DNA of 64,000 nt. Source: Clostridiales bacterium. GTDB lineage: Bacteria > Bacillota > Clostridia > Oscillospirales > Acutalibacteraceae. The translations under genes and the position numbers were made by a program. Position 1 is the first letter of the stretch. The number at the start of each line of letters is the position of its first letter. Positions 1 to 9,071 of the stretch are shown in pieces. The stretch spans positions 1 to 64,000 of the forward strand of contig JAAWNT010000005.1 in assembly GCA_022799115.1 (NCBI GenBank), written 5' to 3'. The notes beneath the pieces are model-generated. The model saw nothing but the letters and a program-made list of their open reading frames with translations. It made no database searches and was not told the origin of the DNA.

Positions 1-118
1 ATATCTCCTTTATGTTTATTATTTTTATAGATTATTATATATGATCCTTTAAATCTATGGTTCCTATTCAGAATATTTTCACATGTTTTTCACACTTTTA
101 TCACTTTTTCTGTTTATT

Positions 119-397
119 TTAGTTTTTTATAGAATTATATAATTTAATAACTTCTAGTAAATCAACCATTCCAAGGGAAATACGAACAGAATAAAATACT
201 TCCAGGTATGCTCGTGTCAACAGCGTCGCTTCTCGTATGGCGCAAAGCTCGCATTTGATTGAATGCCTGATAGTTGTAGAGAAAATGAAATCATCAACGA
301 GGGTGTGCGCTTCTTGAATATTCTCCGGTTCCTCGGCAAGATTACATCCATACTTGGAAATACCAAACAAATCCTCTGCTATAATATTGTGATACAA
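119..397 (-). CDS. small hypothetical protein
   Basis: A 92-codon frame read from a TTG. I do not recognise the product. The first half is acidic (LAEEPENIQEAH), there are three cysteines, and the tail is basic. The end, with FYSVRISLG, faintly recalls short clostridial proteins of the DUF6809 type, but this is only an impression. The ribosome site is poor (AGGA two bases before the TTG), and an in-frame TAA not far upstream rules out a much earlier start. It lies downstream of the tRNA-Gly gene on the same strand. It may be a decayed or chance frame. Confidence 0.35.
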   Translation of the reverse strand: MYHNIIAEDLFGISKYGCNLAEEPENIQEAHTLVDDFIFSTTIRHSIKCELCAIREATLLTRAYLEVFYSVRISLGMVDLLEVIKLYNSIKN

Positions 398-480
398 AAT
401 CCTGCGTTTTGCTTCTGTTCCATCGCCGCTTCGATCACCACCCGTTTATGTATTTTTAGCGGCAAAAACAAAAAAAGAAA

Positions 481-520
481 AACCGCATGATAAGACCAAA
501 AATGGCCTAACCATGCGGTT
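481..520 (-). terminator. intrinsic terminator after tRNA-Gly
   Basis: The arms AACCGCATG (481-489) and CATGCGGTT (512-520) are perfect inverted copies. They are flanked by A-rich and T-rich runs on both sides, so the hairpin would work for transcripts in either direction. It sits a few bases after the 3' end of the minus-strand tRNA gene. Confidence 0.7.
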
Positions 521-527
521 TTTCCTA

Positions 528-601
528 TGGAGCGGATGACGGGAATCGAACCCGCGTATCCAGCTTGGGAAGCTGGTGTTCTACCATTGAACTACATCCG
601 C
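528..601 (-). tRNA. tRNA-Gly (anticodon CCC)
   Basis: On the minus strand the acceptor arms are GCGGATG and CATCCGC, followed by discriminator T and an encoded CCA. The T arm carries GGTTCGATTCC. The anticodon stem CCAGC/GCTGG closes a seven-base loop TTCCCAA, giving anticodon CCC. The D arm contains TTCAATGGTAGAA, usual for tRNA-Gly. An intrinsic terminator follows directly. Confidence 0.95.
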
Positions 602-660
602 TTAAATAGCTATTTGATTATAGCATTTGCAAACCGAGATTTCAAGTAATTTTTCATTTT

Positions 661-1173
661 TTACATAAATATCGAGTAAAAATCCTTTTCAATCGTCTCA
701 ACGTTATCACTGATGATTAATAGAACAATCTGCTCTTTGCCCACCACTTTATAACTTTGGAGCTGATCGTATTCCGCCGGGCTTAAATTCTTAAAGCCCT
801 GGGCTTTCGTGGCAACATGCCCCGCTATCACTGTTTTTAACTCTTCAAGCTGATTTTTGTCCTGCAACTCAAAACAGGCGATTTCAAAACTCTTATTGGC
901 GGAAGTGCTCATATAAATCGAAAAGTCCGTAATTATTCCATCCGGCATATCGTAATGCTTAATTAGTTGGTCCTGTTTGATCTCGGTAACATTGGTTATC
1001 TTTAAATCCGAAATAATTTTCTCCGTTACTTCTCTGGGTGTCACGTGATACGTCTTCATATCGATCCCATTTTGATAAAACACCGCCAAATAAATTGCCA
1101 CACTGGCCGCTACCAAGATCATAAAGGCCAGCGTCATTGTGATTAACCATTTCTTCTTGGGTGCGTCGGACAT
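661..1173 (-). CDS. DUF4358 family membrane-anchored protein
   Basis: A 170-residue protein of unknown function. A short positive N-terminus is followed by one hydrophobic segment at about residues 10-32, which suggests a signal anchor with the rest outside the cytoplasm. The extracytoplasmic part and the closing YKVVGKEQIVLLIISDN segment match my memory of the DUF4358 family, common in Clostridia. The ATG has AGAGGTG five bases upstream. It is alone between the thrS terminator and the tRNA gene. The family call is from recall, and no catalytic residues are evident. Confidence 0.75.
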   Translation of the reverse strand: MSDAPKKKWLITMTLAFMILVAASVAIYLAVFYQNGIDMKTYHVTPREVTEKIISDLKITNVTEIKQDQLIKHYDMPDGIITDFSIYMSTSANKSFEIACFELQDKNQLEELKTVIAGHVATKAQGFKNLSPAEYDQLQSYKVVGKEQIVLLIISDNVETIEKDFYSIFM

Positions 1174-1360
1174 GCCAACACCTCTTACACCTAAATTTTA
1201 CAATTTTCGCTTCAATCGCATTCCTAATCAAAGCGCATAGTTTTTTTGCCCATACAATCTCTAATTTAAGATATTAACACATTAAATATGTATATTAATT
1301 CCTATTAAGAATATAATTTTTATTTTATAAAAGAATTTATTGTCAACCGAATATAAAAAG

Positions 1361-1387
1361 CAGGAGCAGGCTTATCGCTTGCTCCTG
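1361..1387 (-). terminator. intrinsic terminator of thrS
   Basis: On the minus strand, CAGGAGCA and TGCTCCTG form an eight-base-pair stem followed by CTTTTTAT. It begins about 10 bases after the thrS stop codon. Confidence 0.8.
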
Positions 1388-1397
1388 TTTTATACCA

Positions 1398-3341
1398 TTA
1401 GTCTCTTACTTTGTCTTTTACCTCTTGTACTGCACGCCCAAGAAACTCCTCCAGAGGCATACTGCCCAAGTCTCCCGCTTTGCGGGATCGCACGGAAACG
1501 GTTCCATTTTCCACTTCTTTGTCTCCGATCACCAGCATATAAGGAATCTTCTCCAGTTGCGCTTCTCGAATCTTATATCCGATTTTCTCATTGCGCATAT
1601 CATTGTTGACCCGCAGTCCTGCCTTGAGCAACTTTTGTTCCACCTCTTTGGCCGCATCGTGCAGGCGTTCGCTGATTGGTAGCACACGAACCTGTTCCGG
1701 CATCAGCCACATGGGCAGAGCTCCCGCATATTTTTCGATCAGCAAAGCCAGGGTACGCTCATAGCAGCCAATGGAAGTTCTATGAATGATATATGGATTT
1801 TTCTTTTGACCGTCCGCATCCACATACTCCATCCCGAACTTCTCGGCCAACATCTGATCGATCTGGATGGTAATAAGGGTATCTTCTTTACCATGTACGT
1901 TTTTGATTTGAATGTCCAGCTTTGGCCCATAAAATGCGGCTTCTCCGATGCCGTCCACATATGGAATCTCCAGGTGATCCAGAATTTTGCGCATGACGCC
2001 CTGGGCCTCGTCCCACTGCTCGGAAGTCCCAATATATTTGTCCCGGTCGCTGGGATCCCACATGGAGAACCGATAACTCACATCCTCATAAAGTCCCAAG
2101 GTTTTTAACATATAAATCGCCAATTCCAGACAGCTCTTAAACTCCTCTTCCAGCTGGTCGGGACGGCACATCAAATGCCCTTCGGAGATGGTAAACTGAC
2201 GCACACGAATCAGTCCGTGCATTTCACCGGACGCTTCGTTGCGGAACAGGGTTGACGTCTCATTATATCGCAGAGGTAGGTCTCGATAAGAACGGGGTTT
2301 GTTAAGATACGCCTGATATTGGAAGGGGCAGGTCATGGGACGCAAAGCGAACACCTCGTCGTCCTTTTCCTCATCGCCCAGCACAAACATGCCGTCCTGA
2401 TAATGATCCCAGTGTCCGGAAAGCTTATACAGATCGCTTTTTGCCATATAGGGAGTCTTCGTAAGCAGCCAACCTCGCTTTTGCTCCTCGTCCTCCACAA
2501 AACGTTGCAGCTGTTGGAGTACCCGAGCGCCGTTGGGCAGCAGAATCGGTAATCCCTGACCGACCAGCTCCGAGGTGGTAAAATAGCCGAGCTTGCGGCC
2601 AAGCACATTGTGATCCCTCTTTTTGGCTTCCTCCAATCTGGTAAGATGCTCCTCCAGCTGAGACGCTTTCGGAAAGGAGATCCCATACACCCTCTGTAGC
2701 ATCTTGTTGTTGGAGTCGGCCCGCCAATACGCGCCGGTACAGTTGGTCAGTTTGACCGCCTTTACCTTGCCGGTGGAAAGCAGATGGGGCCCCGCGCACA
2801 GATCCACAAAATCTCCCTGCCGGTAAAAGGAGATGGTTTCCCCTTTTCCGGAGTGTTCCGCAATCAGCTCTAATTTATAGGTCTGGCCCTCCTGTTCCAT
2901 CAGCTCCCTGGCCTTAGGCGGATCCAATTCAAAGCGATCCAACGGCAGATCCTGCTTGATGATCGCTTTCATCTCCGTCTCAATTTTAGAGAGGTCCTCA
3001 GAGGTAAGGGTTCGGGGCAGATCAAAATCGTAATAAAAACCGTTCTCTACCGCCGGGCCGATGGCGAACACCGCGTCAGGAAACAGATGCTTCACTGCCT
3101 GCGCCATGATATGGGAGGTGGTGTGCCAATATGCTTTCCTTCCTTCGGGATCGTCAAATGTCAGAATATCTAATTGCGCGTCCTGAGTAATCGGAGTGCG
3201 CAAATCCACCATCTTTCCATTCATCCTGCCCGCACAGGCTGCTTTATACAGTCCGGCGCCCAAGGATTTTGCGATTTCCGCCACTGTGACGCCGGATTCA
3301 AACTCCTTGACCACGCCGCCCTTCAGCGTTACATTCACCAT
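1398..3341 (-). CDS. thrS: threonyl-tRNA synthetase
   Basis: Charges tRNA-Thr with threonine in the cytoplasm. The 647-residue product has the full ThrRS layout: an N-terminal TGS domain (about 1-62), the second additional (editing) domain with HTTSH in its HxxxH motif, the class II catalytic core (FRNEASGEMHGL for motif 2, GCYERTLALL for motif 3), and the C-terminal anticodon-binding domain. The frame is open further upstream into the T-box leader. The chosen ATG has AAAGGAG eight bases before it and begins MVNVTLKGG, as expected for a TGS domain. Expression is controlled by the T-box leader just upstream. Confidence 0.98.
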   Translation of the reverse strand: MVNVTLKGGVVKEFESGVTVAEIAKSLGAGLYKAACAGRMNGKMVDLRTPITQDAQLDILTFDDPEGRKAYWHTTSHIMAQAVKHLFPDAVFAIGPAVENGFYYDFDLPRTLTSEDLSKIETEMKAIIKQDLPLDRFELDPPKARELMEQEGQTYKLELIAEHSGKGETISFYRQGDFVDLCAGPHLLSTGKVKAVKLTNCTGAYWRADSNNKMLQRVYGISFPKASQLEEHLTRLEEAKKRDHNVLGRKLGYFTTSELVGQGLPILLPNGARVLQQLQRFVEDEEQKRGWLLTKTPYMAKSDLYKLSGHWDHYQDGMFVLGDEEKDDEVFALRPMTCPFQYQAYLNKPRSYRDLPLRYNETSTLFRNEASGEMHGLIRVRQFTISEGHLMCRPDQLEEEFKSCLELAIYMLKTLGLYEDVSYRFSMWDPSDRDKYIGTSEQWDEAQGVMRKILDHLEIPYVDGIGEAAFYGPKLDIQIKNVHGKEDTLITIQIDQMLAEKFGMEYVDADGQKKNPYIIHRTSIGCYERTLALLIEKYAGALPMWLMPEQVRVLPISERLHDAAKEVEQKLLKAGLRVNNDMRNEKIGYKIREAQLEKIPYMLVIGDKEVENGTVSVRSRKAGDLGSMPLEEFLGRAVQEVKDKVRD

Positions 3342-3370
3342 TACAAACACTCCTTTTTCTAAAAATATAA

Positions 3371-3611
3371 AAATCCCCGCCCCAAAAACGGGGCGAGGAT
3401 CATTCTCGCGGTTCCACCCGGATTCAGCGGACTTAGCCGCCCTTCCTGGTCCTGGTAACGGGGGACTGGTCCGGCGTGCTTCTTTCGTCACGCGCTCCAA
3501 GGCGGTAGCCAGCCCATTCCCTACGCGCGCATTTTCAGCCTATGATGCACACTCTCTGGGTAAGGAGTTCTATGGACCAGCCTCCTTATCAACACATTGT
3601 TCTTTTCTGTT
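3371..3611 (-). promoter_or_regulatory. T-box leader of thrS, threonine specific
   Basis: The conserved T-box GGGTGGAACCGCG lies at 3407-3419 on the minus strand. It is followed by a GC-rich terminator hairpin (about 3376-3397) with a T run. Stem I has the AGAGAG bulge sequence and a GGCTGAAAA distal loop. On the 3' side of stem I the codon ACC (3504-3506, minus strand) lies in the position expected for the specifier and reads threonine. Uncharged tRNA-Thr should stabilise the antiterminator and switch on thrS. The T-box itself is certain; the specifier assignment is by inspection. Confidence 0.93.
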
Positions 3612-3617
3612 TTCATC

Positions 3618-3646
3618 ATCATAGCACTATTGATTTCTAATGTCAA
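3618..3646 (-). promoter_or_regulatory. sigma-A promoter of thrS
   Basis: On the minus strand TTGACA (3641-3646) is separated by 17 bases from TATGAT (3618-3623). The predicted start is near 3611, directly before T-box stem I. Confidence 0.85.
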
Positions 3647-3713
3647 CCACGACAAATCTTCTTGATTCGATGGAAAGCGGCAAAAAGATCCGGGGTCAAA
3701 TTATACAAATTTC

Positions 3714-3743
3714 TTGACAGATCCCCCCACTAAGTAATACAAT
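3714..3743 (+). promoter_or_regulatory. sigma-A promoter of rny
   Basis: TTGACA (3714-3719), 18-base spacer, TACAAT (3738-3743). It faces away from the thrS promoter and gives a leader of over 300 bases before rny. Apart from two short coupled reading frames at its end (4011-4084) I see no known riboswitch in that leader. Confidence 0.7.
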
Positions 3744-4010
3744 AATAAATACGATGCAATGGACGTTTCACTTTTAAAAGCTCCATTGTTTCGGGATTAC
3801 ACATCCCTTTCCTCAATAAAGAAGTGTTATAATCAGTTTGTCTGATTTCTTTAGATAAATCGAAAAGGAAACCTGCTGTCTCTCCGGCGATTTTCGCATG
3901 GGTTAATTTTCGTCGGGAACTCAGCGCTTTTTGGATTGATGGACGGCGCCTACCGTAATAATAACTATAAACGGAATCCCTCGGTCTGCGGCGCCGGAGG
4001 AAAACAACAA

Positions 4011-4046
4011 ATGAATCGCACTTTCCTACGAGGATTTCTTAAATGA
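4011..4046 (+). CDS. short upstream frame 1 before rny (11 codons)
   Basis: An 11-residue frame, [11 protein letters not shown], with a strong GGAGG nine bases before its ATG. Its stop overlaps the start of the next short frame (ATGA). It resembles no known leader peptide. It could be a translated leader that sets ribosome traffic into rny, or chance. Confidence 0.35.
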   Translation: MNRTFLRGFLK

Positions 4047-4084
4047 TGGAATCAAAAATGAAATTCAAGGAGGTGCCAATGTAA
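4043..4084 (+). CDS. short upstream frame 2 before rny (13 codons)
   Basis: A 13-residue frame, [13 protein letters not shown]. It begins inside the stop of short frame 1 (ATGA) and ends with TAA sharing its last base with the rny ATG (TAATG). The rny ribosome site AAGGAGG lies inside this frame. The two overlaps suggest translational coupling; expression is unproven. Confidence 0.3.
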   Translation: MMESKMKFKEVPM

Positions 4085-5637
4085 TGGAAGTATGGTTAGC
4101 TATCTTACTTATTGTCCTGGCCGGCGTCATTTGTGGCGTAATCGCCTTTATCGCGGGCGTTGCACATAGAAAAAAGATTGCAGAAACAGAGATCGGCTCT
4201 GCGGAACAAGAAGCCAAGAGAATCGTTAGCGATGCCATCAAAACTGCAGAGGCCAAGAAAAAGGAAGCTATTTTGGAGGGGAAGGATGAAATCCACCGCC
4301 AAAGAACCGAGGCAGAAAAGGAAATTGCGGACCGGCGCAAGGAAGTTCAACGTCAGGAACGCAGAATCCAGCAAAAAGAAGAAAACTTAGATAAAAAGCT
4401 GGAGCATTTGGAAGCCAAAGAGGAAATCGTCACCCAAAAGAATAAGCAGGCGGAGGAACGTTTAAACGAGGCGGAAGCCGTCAAGCGCAGCCAATTTGAA
4501 GTGTTGGAGCGCATCTCCGGCTTTTCTATGGAGCAGGCCAAGGATTATCTGCTGCAAAACCTAGAGAACGAACTCACCCACGAAAAAGCGGTCAAGATTA
4601 TGGAGATTGAACAGCAAACAAAGGACGAGGCGGACAGCAAAGCCCGCGAGATCATCTCCCTTGCTATTCAACGTTGCGCGGCGGATCATGTTGCGGAGGC
4701 CACCATTTCGGTGGTTCCTCTGCCCAACGACGAGATGAAAGGCCGCATCATCGGCCGGGAAGGCCGTAACATCCGAACCATTGAAACTCTTACCGGCGTG
4801 GACTTGATTATCGACGACACCCCGGAGGCGATCACCTTATCCAGCTTCGACCCGGTACGGCGTGAGATTGCCCGCATCGCTTTGGAGCGGCTCATTTCAG
4901 ATGGACGCATCCATCCCGCGAGAATTGAAGAGATGGTGGAAAAGGCTCGCCGCGAGGTGGACGCCACCATCAAGCAGGAGGGAGAACGCGCCATCATTGA
5001 GGCGGGCGTTAACGGCATTCATCCGGAGCTCGTCAAGCTTTTAGGCCGATTGCGTTACCGCACCAGCTATGGTCAGAATGTGCTCAACCATTCTCTGGAA
5101 GTGGCCTATCTTTCCGGCATCATGGCGTCTGAACTGGGGCTTGATCCCACCATTGCCCGCCGCGCTGGTTTGCTGCATGATATCGGCAAATCTCTGGACC
5201 ACGAAATTGAGGGCTCCCATGTGGATATCGGCGTGGACGTGGCCCGCAAATATAAGGAAAACGAGGCTGTTATACACGCCATCCATGCTCACCACGGGGA
5301 TGTGGAGGCAAAAACCGTCATCGCTTGTATCGTACAGGCGGCTGACGCCATCTCCGCCGCCCGTCCTGGAGCGCGCAGGGAAAACCTGGAGAATTACATC
5401 AAGCGCTTGGAGAAATTGGAGGAAGTCGCTTCCTCTTTTGAAGGGGTGGAACGCTGCTTCGCCATTCAAGCCGGTCGTGAAATCCGCATAATGGTCAAGC
5501 CGGAAATCGTGGGCGATGAACGCATGATCCCCCTGGCCAGGGAAATCTGCAAAAAAATTGAGGACGATTTGGATTATCCCGGACAGATCAAGGTTAATAT
5601 TATCCGGGAAAGCCGTGCCATCGAATACGCAAAATAA
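4084..5637 (+). CDS. rny: ribonuclease Y
   Basis: Membrane-anchored endoribonuclease that starts mRNA decay in Gram-positive bacteria. The 517-residue product, the usual length, has an N-terminal membrane helix (about 4-25) and a long charged coiled coil (about 30-200). A KH domain with [10 protein letters not shown] and a metal-dependent HD domain with HDIGK follow. The C-terminal EYAK ending is typical. AAGGAGG precedes the ATG. The order rny, ymdB-like, spoVS is conserved in many spore formers. An intrinsic terminator follows the stop codon. Confidence 0.98.
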   Translation: MEVWLAILLIVLAGVICGVIAFIAGVAHRKKIAETEIGSAEQEAKRIVSDAIKTAEAKKKEAILEGKDEIHRQRTEAEKEIADRRKEVQRQERRIQQKEENLDKKLEHLEAKEEIVTQKNKQAEERLNEAEAVKRSQFEVLERISGFSMEQAKDYLLQNLENELTHEKAVKIMEIEQQTKDEADSKAREIISLAIQRCAADHVAEATISVVPLPNDEMKGRIIGREGRNIRTIETLTGVDLIIDDTPEAITLSSFDPVRREIARIALERLISDGRIHPARIEEMVEKARREVDATIKQEGERAIIEAGVNGIHPELVKLLGRLRYRTSYGQNVLNHSLEVAYLSGIMASELGLDPTIARRAGLLHDIGKSLDHEIEGSHVDIGVDVARKYKENEAVIHAIHAHHGDVEAKTVIACIVQAADAISAARPGARRENLENYIKRLEKLEEVASSFEGVERCFAIQAGREIRIMVKPEIVGDERMIPLAREICKKIEDDLDYPGQIKVNIIRESRAIEYAK

Positions 5638-5644
5638 AAAAACT

Positions 5645-5680
5645 CAGGGAGCCGATGTCTCATTGGTTCCCTGTTTTTCT
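5645..5680 (+). terminator. intrinsic terminator after rny
   Basis: CAGGGAGCCGATG (5645-5657) pairs with CATTGGTTCCCTG (5661-5673) around a three-base loop, followed by TTTTT. It lies between rny and the ymdB-like gene, so the latter may depend on read-through or its own start. Confidence 0.85.
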
Positions 5681-5709
5681 ATTCATTGACAGGAGGCGTT
5701 TACCGTTTT

Positions 5710-6483
5710 ATGAACATTCTTTGTATTGGGGACGTGGTGGGCAGCAACGGCTGCCGTTTCCTGCGCGCCCACTTGCCTACGTTAAAAAAGCTCAAACAGA
5801 TTGATCTTGTGATTGCAAACGGAGAAAACTCCGCCGACGGAAACGGACTCACTCCCGCCGCCGCCGACTTTCTTTTTCACAGCGGTGTAGACGTCATCAC
5901 CACAGGGAACCACGCCTTTCGCCGACGGGAAAGCTATCCCCTTTACGAGCAGACCGAAACCCTACTGCGCCCCGCCAATTATCCCGAATCCACCACTCCG
6001 GGTCATGGCCTGTGCATGGTAGACATGGGGCGTTTACAGGTTTGCGTCATCAATTTGATGGGCACCGTATATTTAGAAAGTCTTCAAAGTCCCTTTGAAA
6101 CCATGGACCGTCTGCTGGAAAAGGCCAAGGAAGCCCGCATCGTTGTCGTTGATTTCCATGCCGAAGCCACAGGAGAAAAGCGAGCGCTGGGCTATTATCT
6201 AGACGGACGGATTTCTGCTCTTTTTGGCACCCACACCCATGTTCCCACTGCGGATGAAACCATTCTTCCAAAAGGAACCGGCTATATTACCGACGTGGGC
6301 ATGACCGGCGCTATCGAGTCGGTGCTTGGGGTAAAGCCGGAGCTTGCCATAGAAAAAATGAAAACCAAAATGCCTGTACGCTTTGACTTGGCGTCAGGGG
6401 AAAGTAAAATGGACTGCGTCCTTTTTGATATCGACGACAAAACTGGGAAAACCCACTGCGTGGAGCGTCTGCAAATCCGGTGA
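5710..6483 (+). CDS. ymdB: YmdB-like metallophosphoesterase (TIGR00282 family)
   Basis: A 257-residue metal-dependent phosphoesterase of the YmdB family, which hydrolyses 2',3'-cyclic nucleotides and affects late developmental gene expression in Bacillus. Metal-binding motifs visible are IGDVVG at the start, NGENSADG, TTGNHAF, VDFHAEATGEK and GTHTHVPTAD. The ATG at 5710 gives the typical start MNILCIGDVVG. The AGGAGG is 13 bases upstream, which is long, and a TTG at 5686 is in frame but lies before the ribosome site. The gene follows rny and precedes spoVS, the usual neighbourhood. Confidence 0.93.
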   Translation: MNILCIGDVVGSNGCRFLRAHLPTLKKLKQIDLVIANGENSADGNGLTPAAADFLFHSGVDVITTGNHAFRRRESYPLYEQTETLLRPANYPESTTPGHGLCMVDMGRLQVCVINLMGTVYLESLQSPFETMDRLLEKAKEARIVVVDFHAEATGEKRALGYYLDGRISALFGTHTHVPTADETILPKGTGYITDVGMTGAIESVLGVKPELAIEKMKTKMPVRFDLASGESKMDCVLFDIDDKTGKTHCVERLQIR

Positions 6484-6734
6484 TATTATCCGAAAACTTC
6501 TTTTGTTTTTATCATCTATACTAAAAATTGGGAATATCCATATTTATTTCTATAAAAGAATTAAATATCAGCATATATGCTATAAAATAGTAGATGCAGT
6601 AAGATTCTTTATAAACTTTTCTATAAAACTTTCCAACATCATCTCCCCCATACTGCTGACCATACCGGGTGATTTTCACCTAATTGTTTTTGCAATATTT
6701 GCCTTATATTCAAAGATCATCAGGAGAGTTGGCT

Positions 6735-6995
6735 ATGGAAGTTCTAAAAGTTTCTTCAAAATCCGCACCTAATTCTGTTGCAGGCGCAATCGCCGGCGTC
6801 ATTCGCGAATTTGGATGTGTAGAGGTTCAGGCGGTGGGCGCTGGCGCGGCTAACCAGGCAATTAAAGCGGTCGCCGTTGCGCGCGGGTATCTGGCTCCAG
6901 CGGGAGTAGATTTGGTCTGCATCCCAGCGTTTGCCAATGTGGAAATCGATGGAGAAAACCGCACCGCTATTAAACTGATCGTGGAACCTCGTTAG
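6735..6995 (+). CDS. spoVS: stage V sporulation protein S
   Basis: An 86-residue small nucleic-acid-binding (Alba-like) protein needed for progress through sporulation. The sequence begins MEVLKVSSKS and carries the conserved AGAIAGVIRE, QAVGAGAANQAIKA and VDLVCIPAF segments that make this family easy to recognise. AGGAG lies eight bases before the ATG. The 250 bases before it are AT-rich and hold no gene. A sigma-H type promoter would be expected there, but I could not place one with confidence. Its presence is the best evidence in the window for an endospore former. Confidence 0.97.
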   Translation: MEVLKVSSKSAPNSVAGAIAGVIREFGCVEVQAVGAGAANQAIKAVAVARGYLAPAGVDLVCIPAFANVEIDGENRTAIKLIVEPR

Positions 6996-7010
6996 CAGCA
7001 AAAAACCTAG

Positions 7011-7055
7011 GGCGGTACCGTGCAGGGAAAAATTTTCCGCGCCGGTATCGCCTTT
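7011..7055 (+). terminator. hairpin after spoVS, probable terminator
   Basis: GGCGGTACCG (7011-7020) pairs with CGGTATCGCC (7043-7052), and an inner GGAAAA/TTTTCC extends the stem. The run after it (TTTGCCT) is a poor U tract, so termination may be partial. Confidence 0.55.
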
Positions 7056-7245
7056 GCCTGCATGTTATGGAAAATTTCGCGTATTCTTTGGTAATGAGAG
7101 TAAGATGTCCTTTTTGCACGCTTATTTTTGTTCTTGCTTTGCCCATGCAGAGTTGTTCGTAAAATTTTTATAGATCCTTCATACATGCGATAATCGGTGT
7201 ATTTTTAGGTAAAATAAGTAGAAACCCGAATTCCATAGAATTCGT

Positions 7246-7274
7246 TTGAATATCAAAACTTTCTGTGTTATAAT
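7246..7274 (+). promoter_or_regulatory. promoter of fakA-recG
   Basis: TTGAAT (7246-7251), 17-base spacer, TATAAT (7269-7274). The region from 7056 to here is AT-rich and I see no gene or other element in it. Confidence 0.7.
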
Positions 7275-7380
7275 AAATTGGTAGTTTCTGCTTTTTTAAC
7301 ACATATTAAGGAAAATCGGCTTTTGGCGGCCCTTTCTTAAGTTTAGCGGGCTGAAATGCTGACCAAGGGAGTGCTTACAA

Positions 7381-9060
7381 TTGATTAATGGAACCTGTTT
7401 GCGCAATGCGATGATTTCGGGAGCAAACAATATTGCCAAACACAAAACCGAAGTGGACGAACTGAATATTTTCCCGGTGCCGGATGGAGACACTGGAACC
7501 AATATGTCCATGACCATCGCGGCTGCAGCCCGGGAATTGGGCAATTTAGAAAGCGACGCTGTTTCCGAAGTCTCCCAAAAGGCTGCATCCGCCCTGCTGC
7601 GGGGTGCCCGTGGAAACTCCGGCGTTATTCTTTCCCTGCTCTTCCGGGGTTTTTCCAAAGGATTGGAAAATAAAGAGGTCGCCGACGGCGCCTCCTTGGC
7701 TGCCGCTTTGGGCTTAGGCGTAGACGCAGCCTATAAGGCCGTGATGAAACCCACCGAAGGCACAATCCTTACTGTTGCCCGGGTCGCCTATGAAAAAGGA
7801 AAGGCGGCCGCCGCAATCGATAACGATCCTGTCTATGTTTGGGCGGCCATCTGCAAAGGAGCCACCGAAGCGCTGGCCACGACGCCGGAGCTGCTTCCTG
7901 TGCTAAAAAAGGCGGGAGTTGTGGATGCGGGCGGAAAAGGCCTTTGTATTATTTTTGACGGCATGATGTCGGTGTTTAAAGACGGTTATATTATTCCCAG
8001 CGAAGAGGCCGCTCCCCAAAAGCCATCCGCCGTTGAGGGGGACTTCTTCCGTAACGCCGCCGCCGAGTTTGATCAGGATATCACTTTCACCTATTGCACC
8101 GAATTTATTGTGGGACGTGATTCTGAAATCACCACCAGTCCTCTGGAGCTGCGCGCTTATCTGGAAACCATTGGCGACTGCGTGGTTGTGGTAGACGATG
8201 AGGAAATCATAAAGGTCCATGTTCATACTGAAAATCCCGGCAACGCCCTTCAAGAAGGACTTAAATTCGGACAGCTGCTCACTGTTAAGATTGAAAACAT
8301 GAAAGAGCAGCACCGCAAAGCGGCGCAGGCCAACGAACAGGCAAAGGCCTTGGCGCAAGCCGCCAAAGCCGCCGCGCCGGATCCTGTGGAGCCTACTGAG
8401 GAAATCGGTTTTGTGGCGGTGGCGGTAGGGGAAGGACTCAAAACCCTGTTCACCGACTTAGGCTGCTCTCATGTGGTAAGCGGCGGCCAGACCATGAATC
8501 CCAGCACGGAAAACATCATGGCGGCGGTGCTGGCCACTCCTGCAAAGACGGTTTATGTGCTTCCTAATAATAAGAATATCATTCTTGCGGCGGAACAAGT
8601 GATCCCTTTAGTAACCGATCGCAAAGTGGTGGTTATCCCCACCCGTACCATTCCCCAGGGTTTGGCCGCCATGTTGGCCTATGATCCCGATCTTGGCCAA
8701 CCGGAAAACCTATCTCAGATGACACAGGCTTTGCAGAGCGTATCCACTGGCCAAGTCACCTTCGCCGCCCGCGACTCCGAATTCGGCGGGTTCCGCATTC
8801 GGGAGGGCGATATTTTGGGATTGGATAACGGAAAGTTGGTATTTACCGATCGCGATCCCATAAAAGCCGCCATTAAGCTGACCCGCTCCATGTCCAAACG
8901 GGATACCTCTTTCATCACCTTGATCTACGGACAGGACGTGTCGGAAGAACAAGCGGAAGAGGTTCGCAAGACCATTCAAGCCAAAGTGGGCAGCCATGCG
9001 GACGTTACCTTGGTCAACGGCGGTCAGCCCGTCTATTACTTTATTATTTCTGTGGAATAA
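7381..9060 (+). CDS. fakA: FakA/YloV-type DAK2 fatty acid kinase
   Basis: A 559-residue protein of the YloV/FakA family. FakA phosphorylates fatty acids held by a FakB (DegV) partner, which feeds them into phospholipid synthesis. The N-terminal DhaL-like kinase domain (about 1-200) shows NIFPVPDGDTGTNM and LRGARGNSGVILS, both part of the ATP-metal site. The central and C-terminal DUF1949/DegV-like parts follow, with GLDNGKL near the end. The start is TTG with AAGGGAG nine bases upstream; an ATG frame a little earlier ends at once. No FakB gene is visible in this window. recG follows after 11 bases, so the two are probably cotranscribed. Confidence 0.93.
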   Translation: MINGTCLRNAMISGANNIAKHKTEVDELNIFPVPDGDTGTNMSMTIAAAARELGNLESDAVSEVSQKAASALLRGARGNSGVILSLLFRGFSKGLENKEVADGASLAAALGLGVDAAYKAVMKPTEGTILTVARVAYEKGKAAAAIDNDPVYVWAAICKGATEALATTPELLPVLKKAGVVDAGGKGLCIIFDGMMSVFKDGYIIPSEEAAPQKPSAVEGDFFRNAAAEFDQDITFTYCTEFIVGRDSEITTSPLELRAYLETIGDCVVVVDDEEIIKVHVHTENPGNALQEGLKFGQLLTVKIENMKEQHRKAAQANEQAKALAQAAKAAAPDPVEPTEEIGFVAVAVGEGLKTLFTDLGCSHVVSGGQTMNPSTENIMAAVLATPAKTVYVLPNNKNIILAAEQVIPLVTDRKVVVIPTRTIPQGLAAMLAYDPDLGQPENLSQMTQALQSVSTGQVTFAARDSEFGGFRIREGDILGLDNGKLVFTDRDPIKAAIKLTRSMSKRDTSFITLIYGQDVSEEQAEEVRKTIQAKVGSHADVTLVNGGQPVYYFIISVE

Positions 9061-9071
9061 CCGAGGCGTTC

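Noticed and set aside
3342-3500. N-terminal extension of ThrRS by 53 residues
   Set aside because: The extra codons lie in the T-box leader and translate its structural sequence. The ATG at 3341 has a good ribosome site and the normal protein start.
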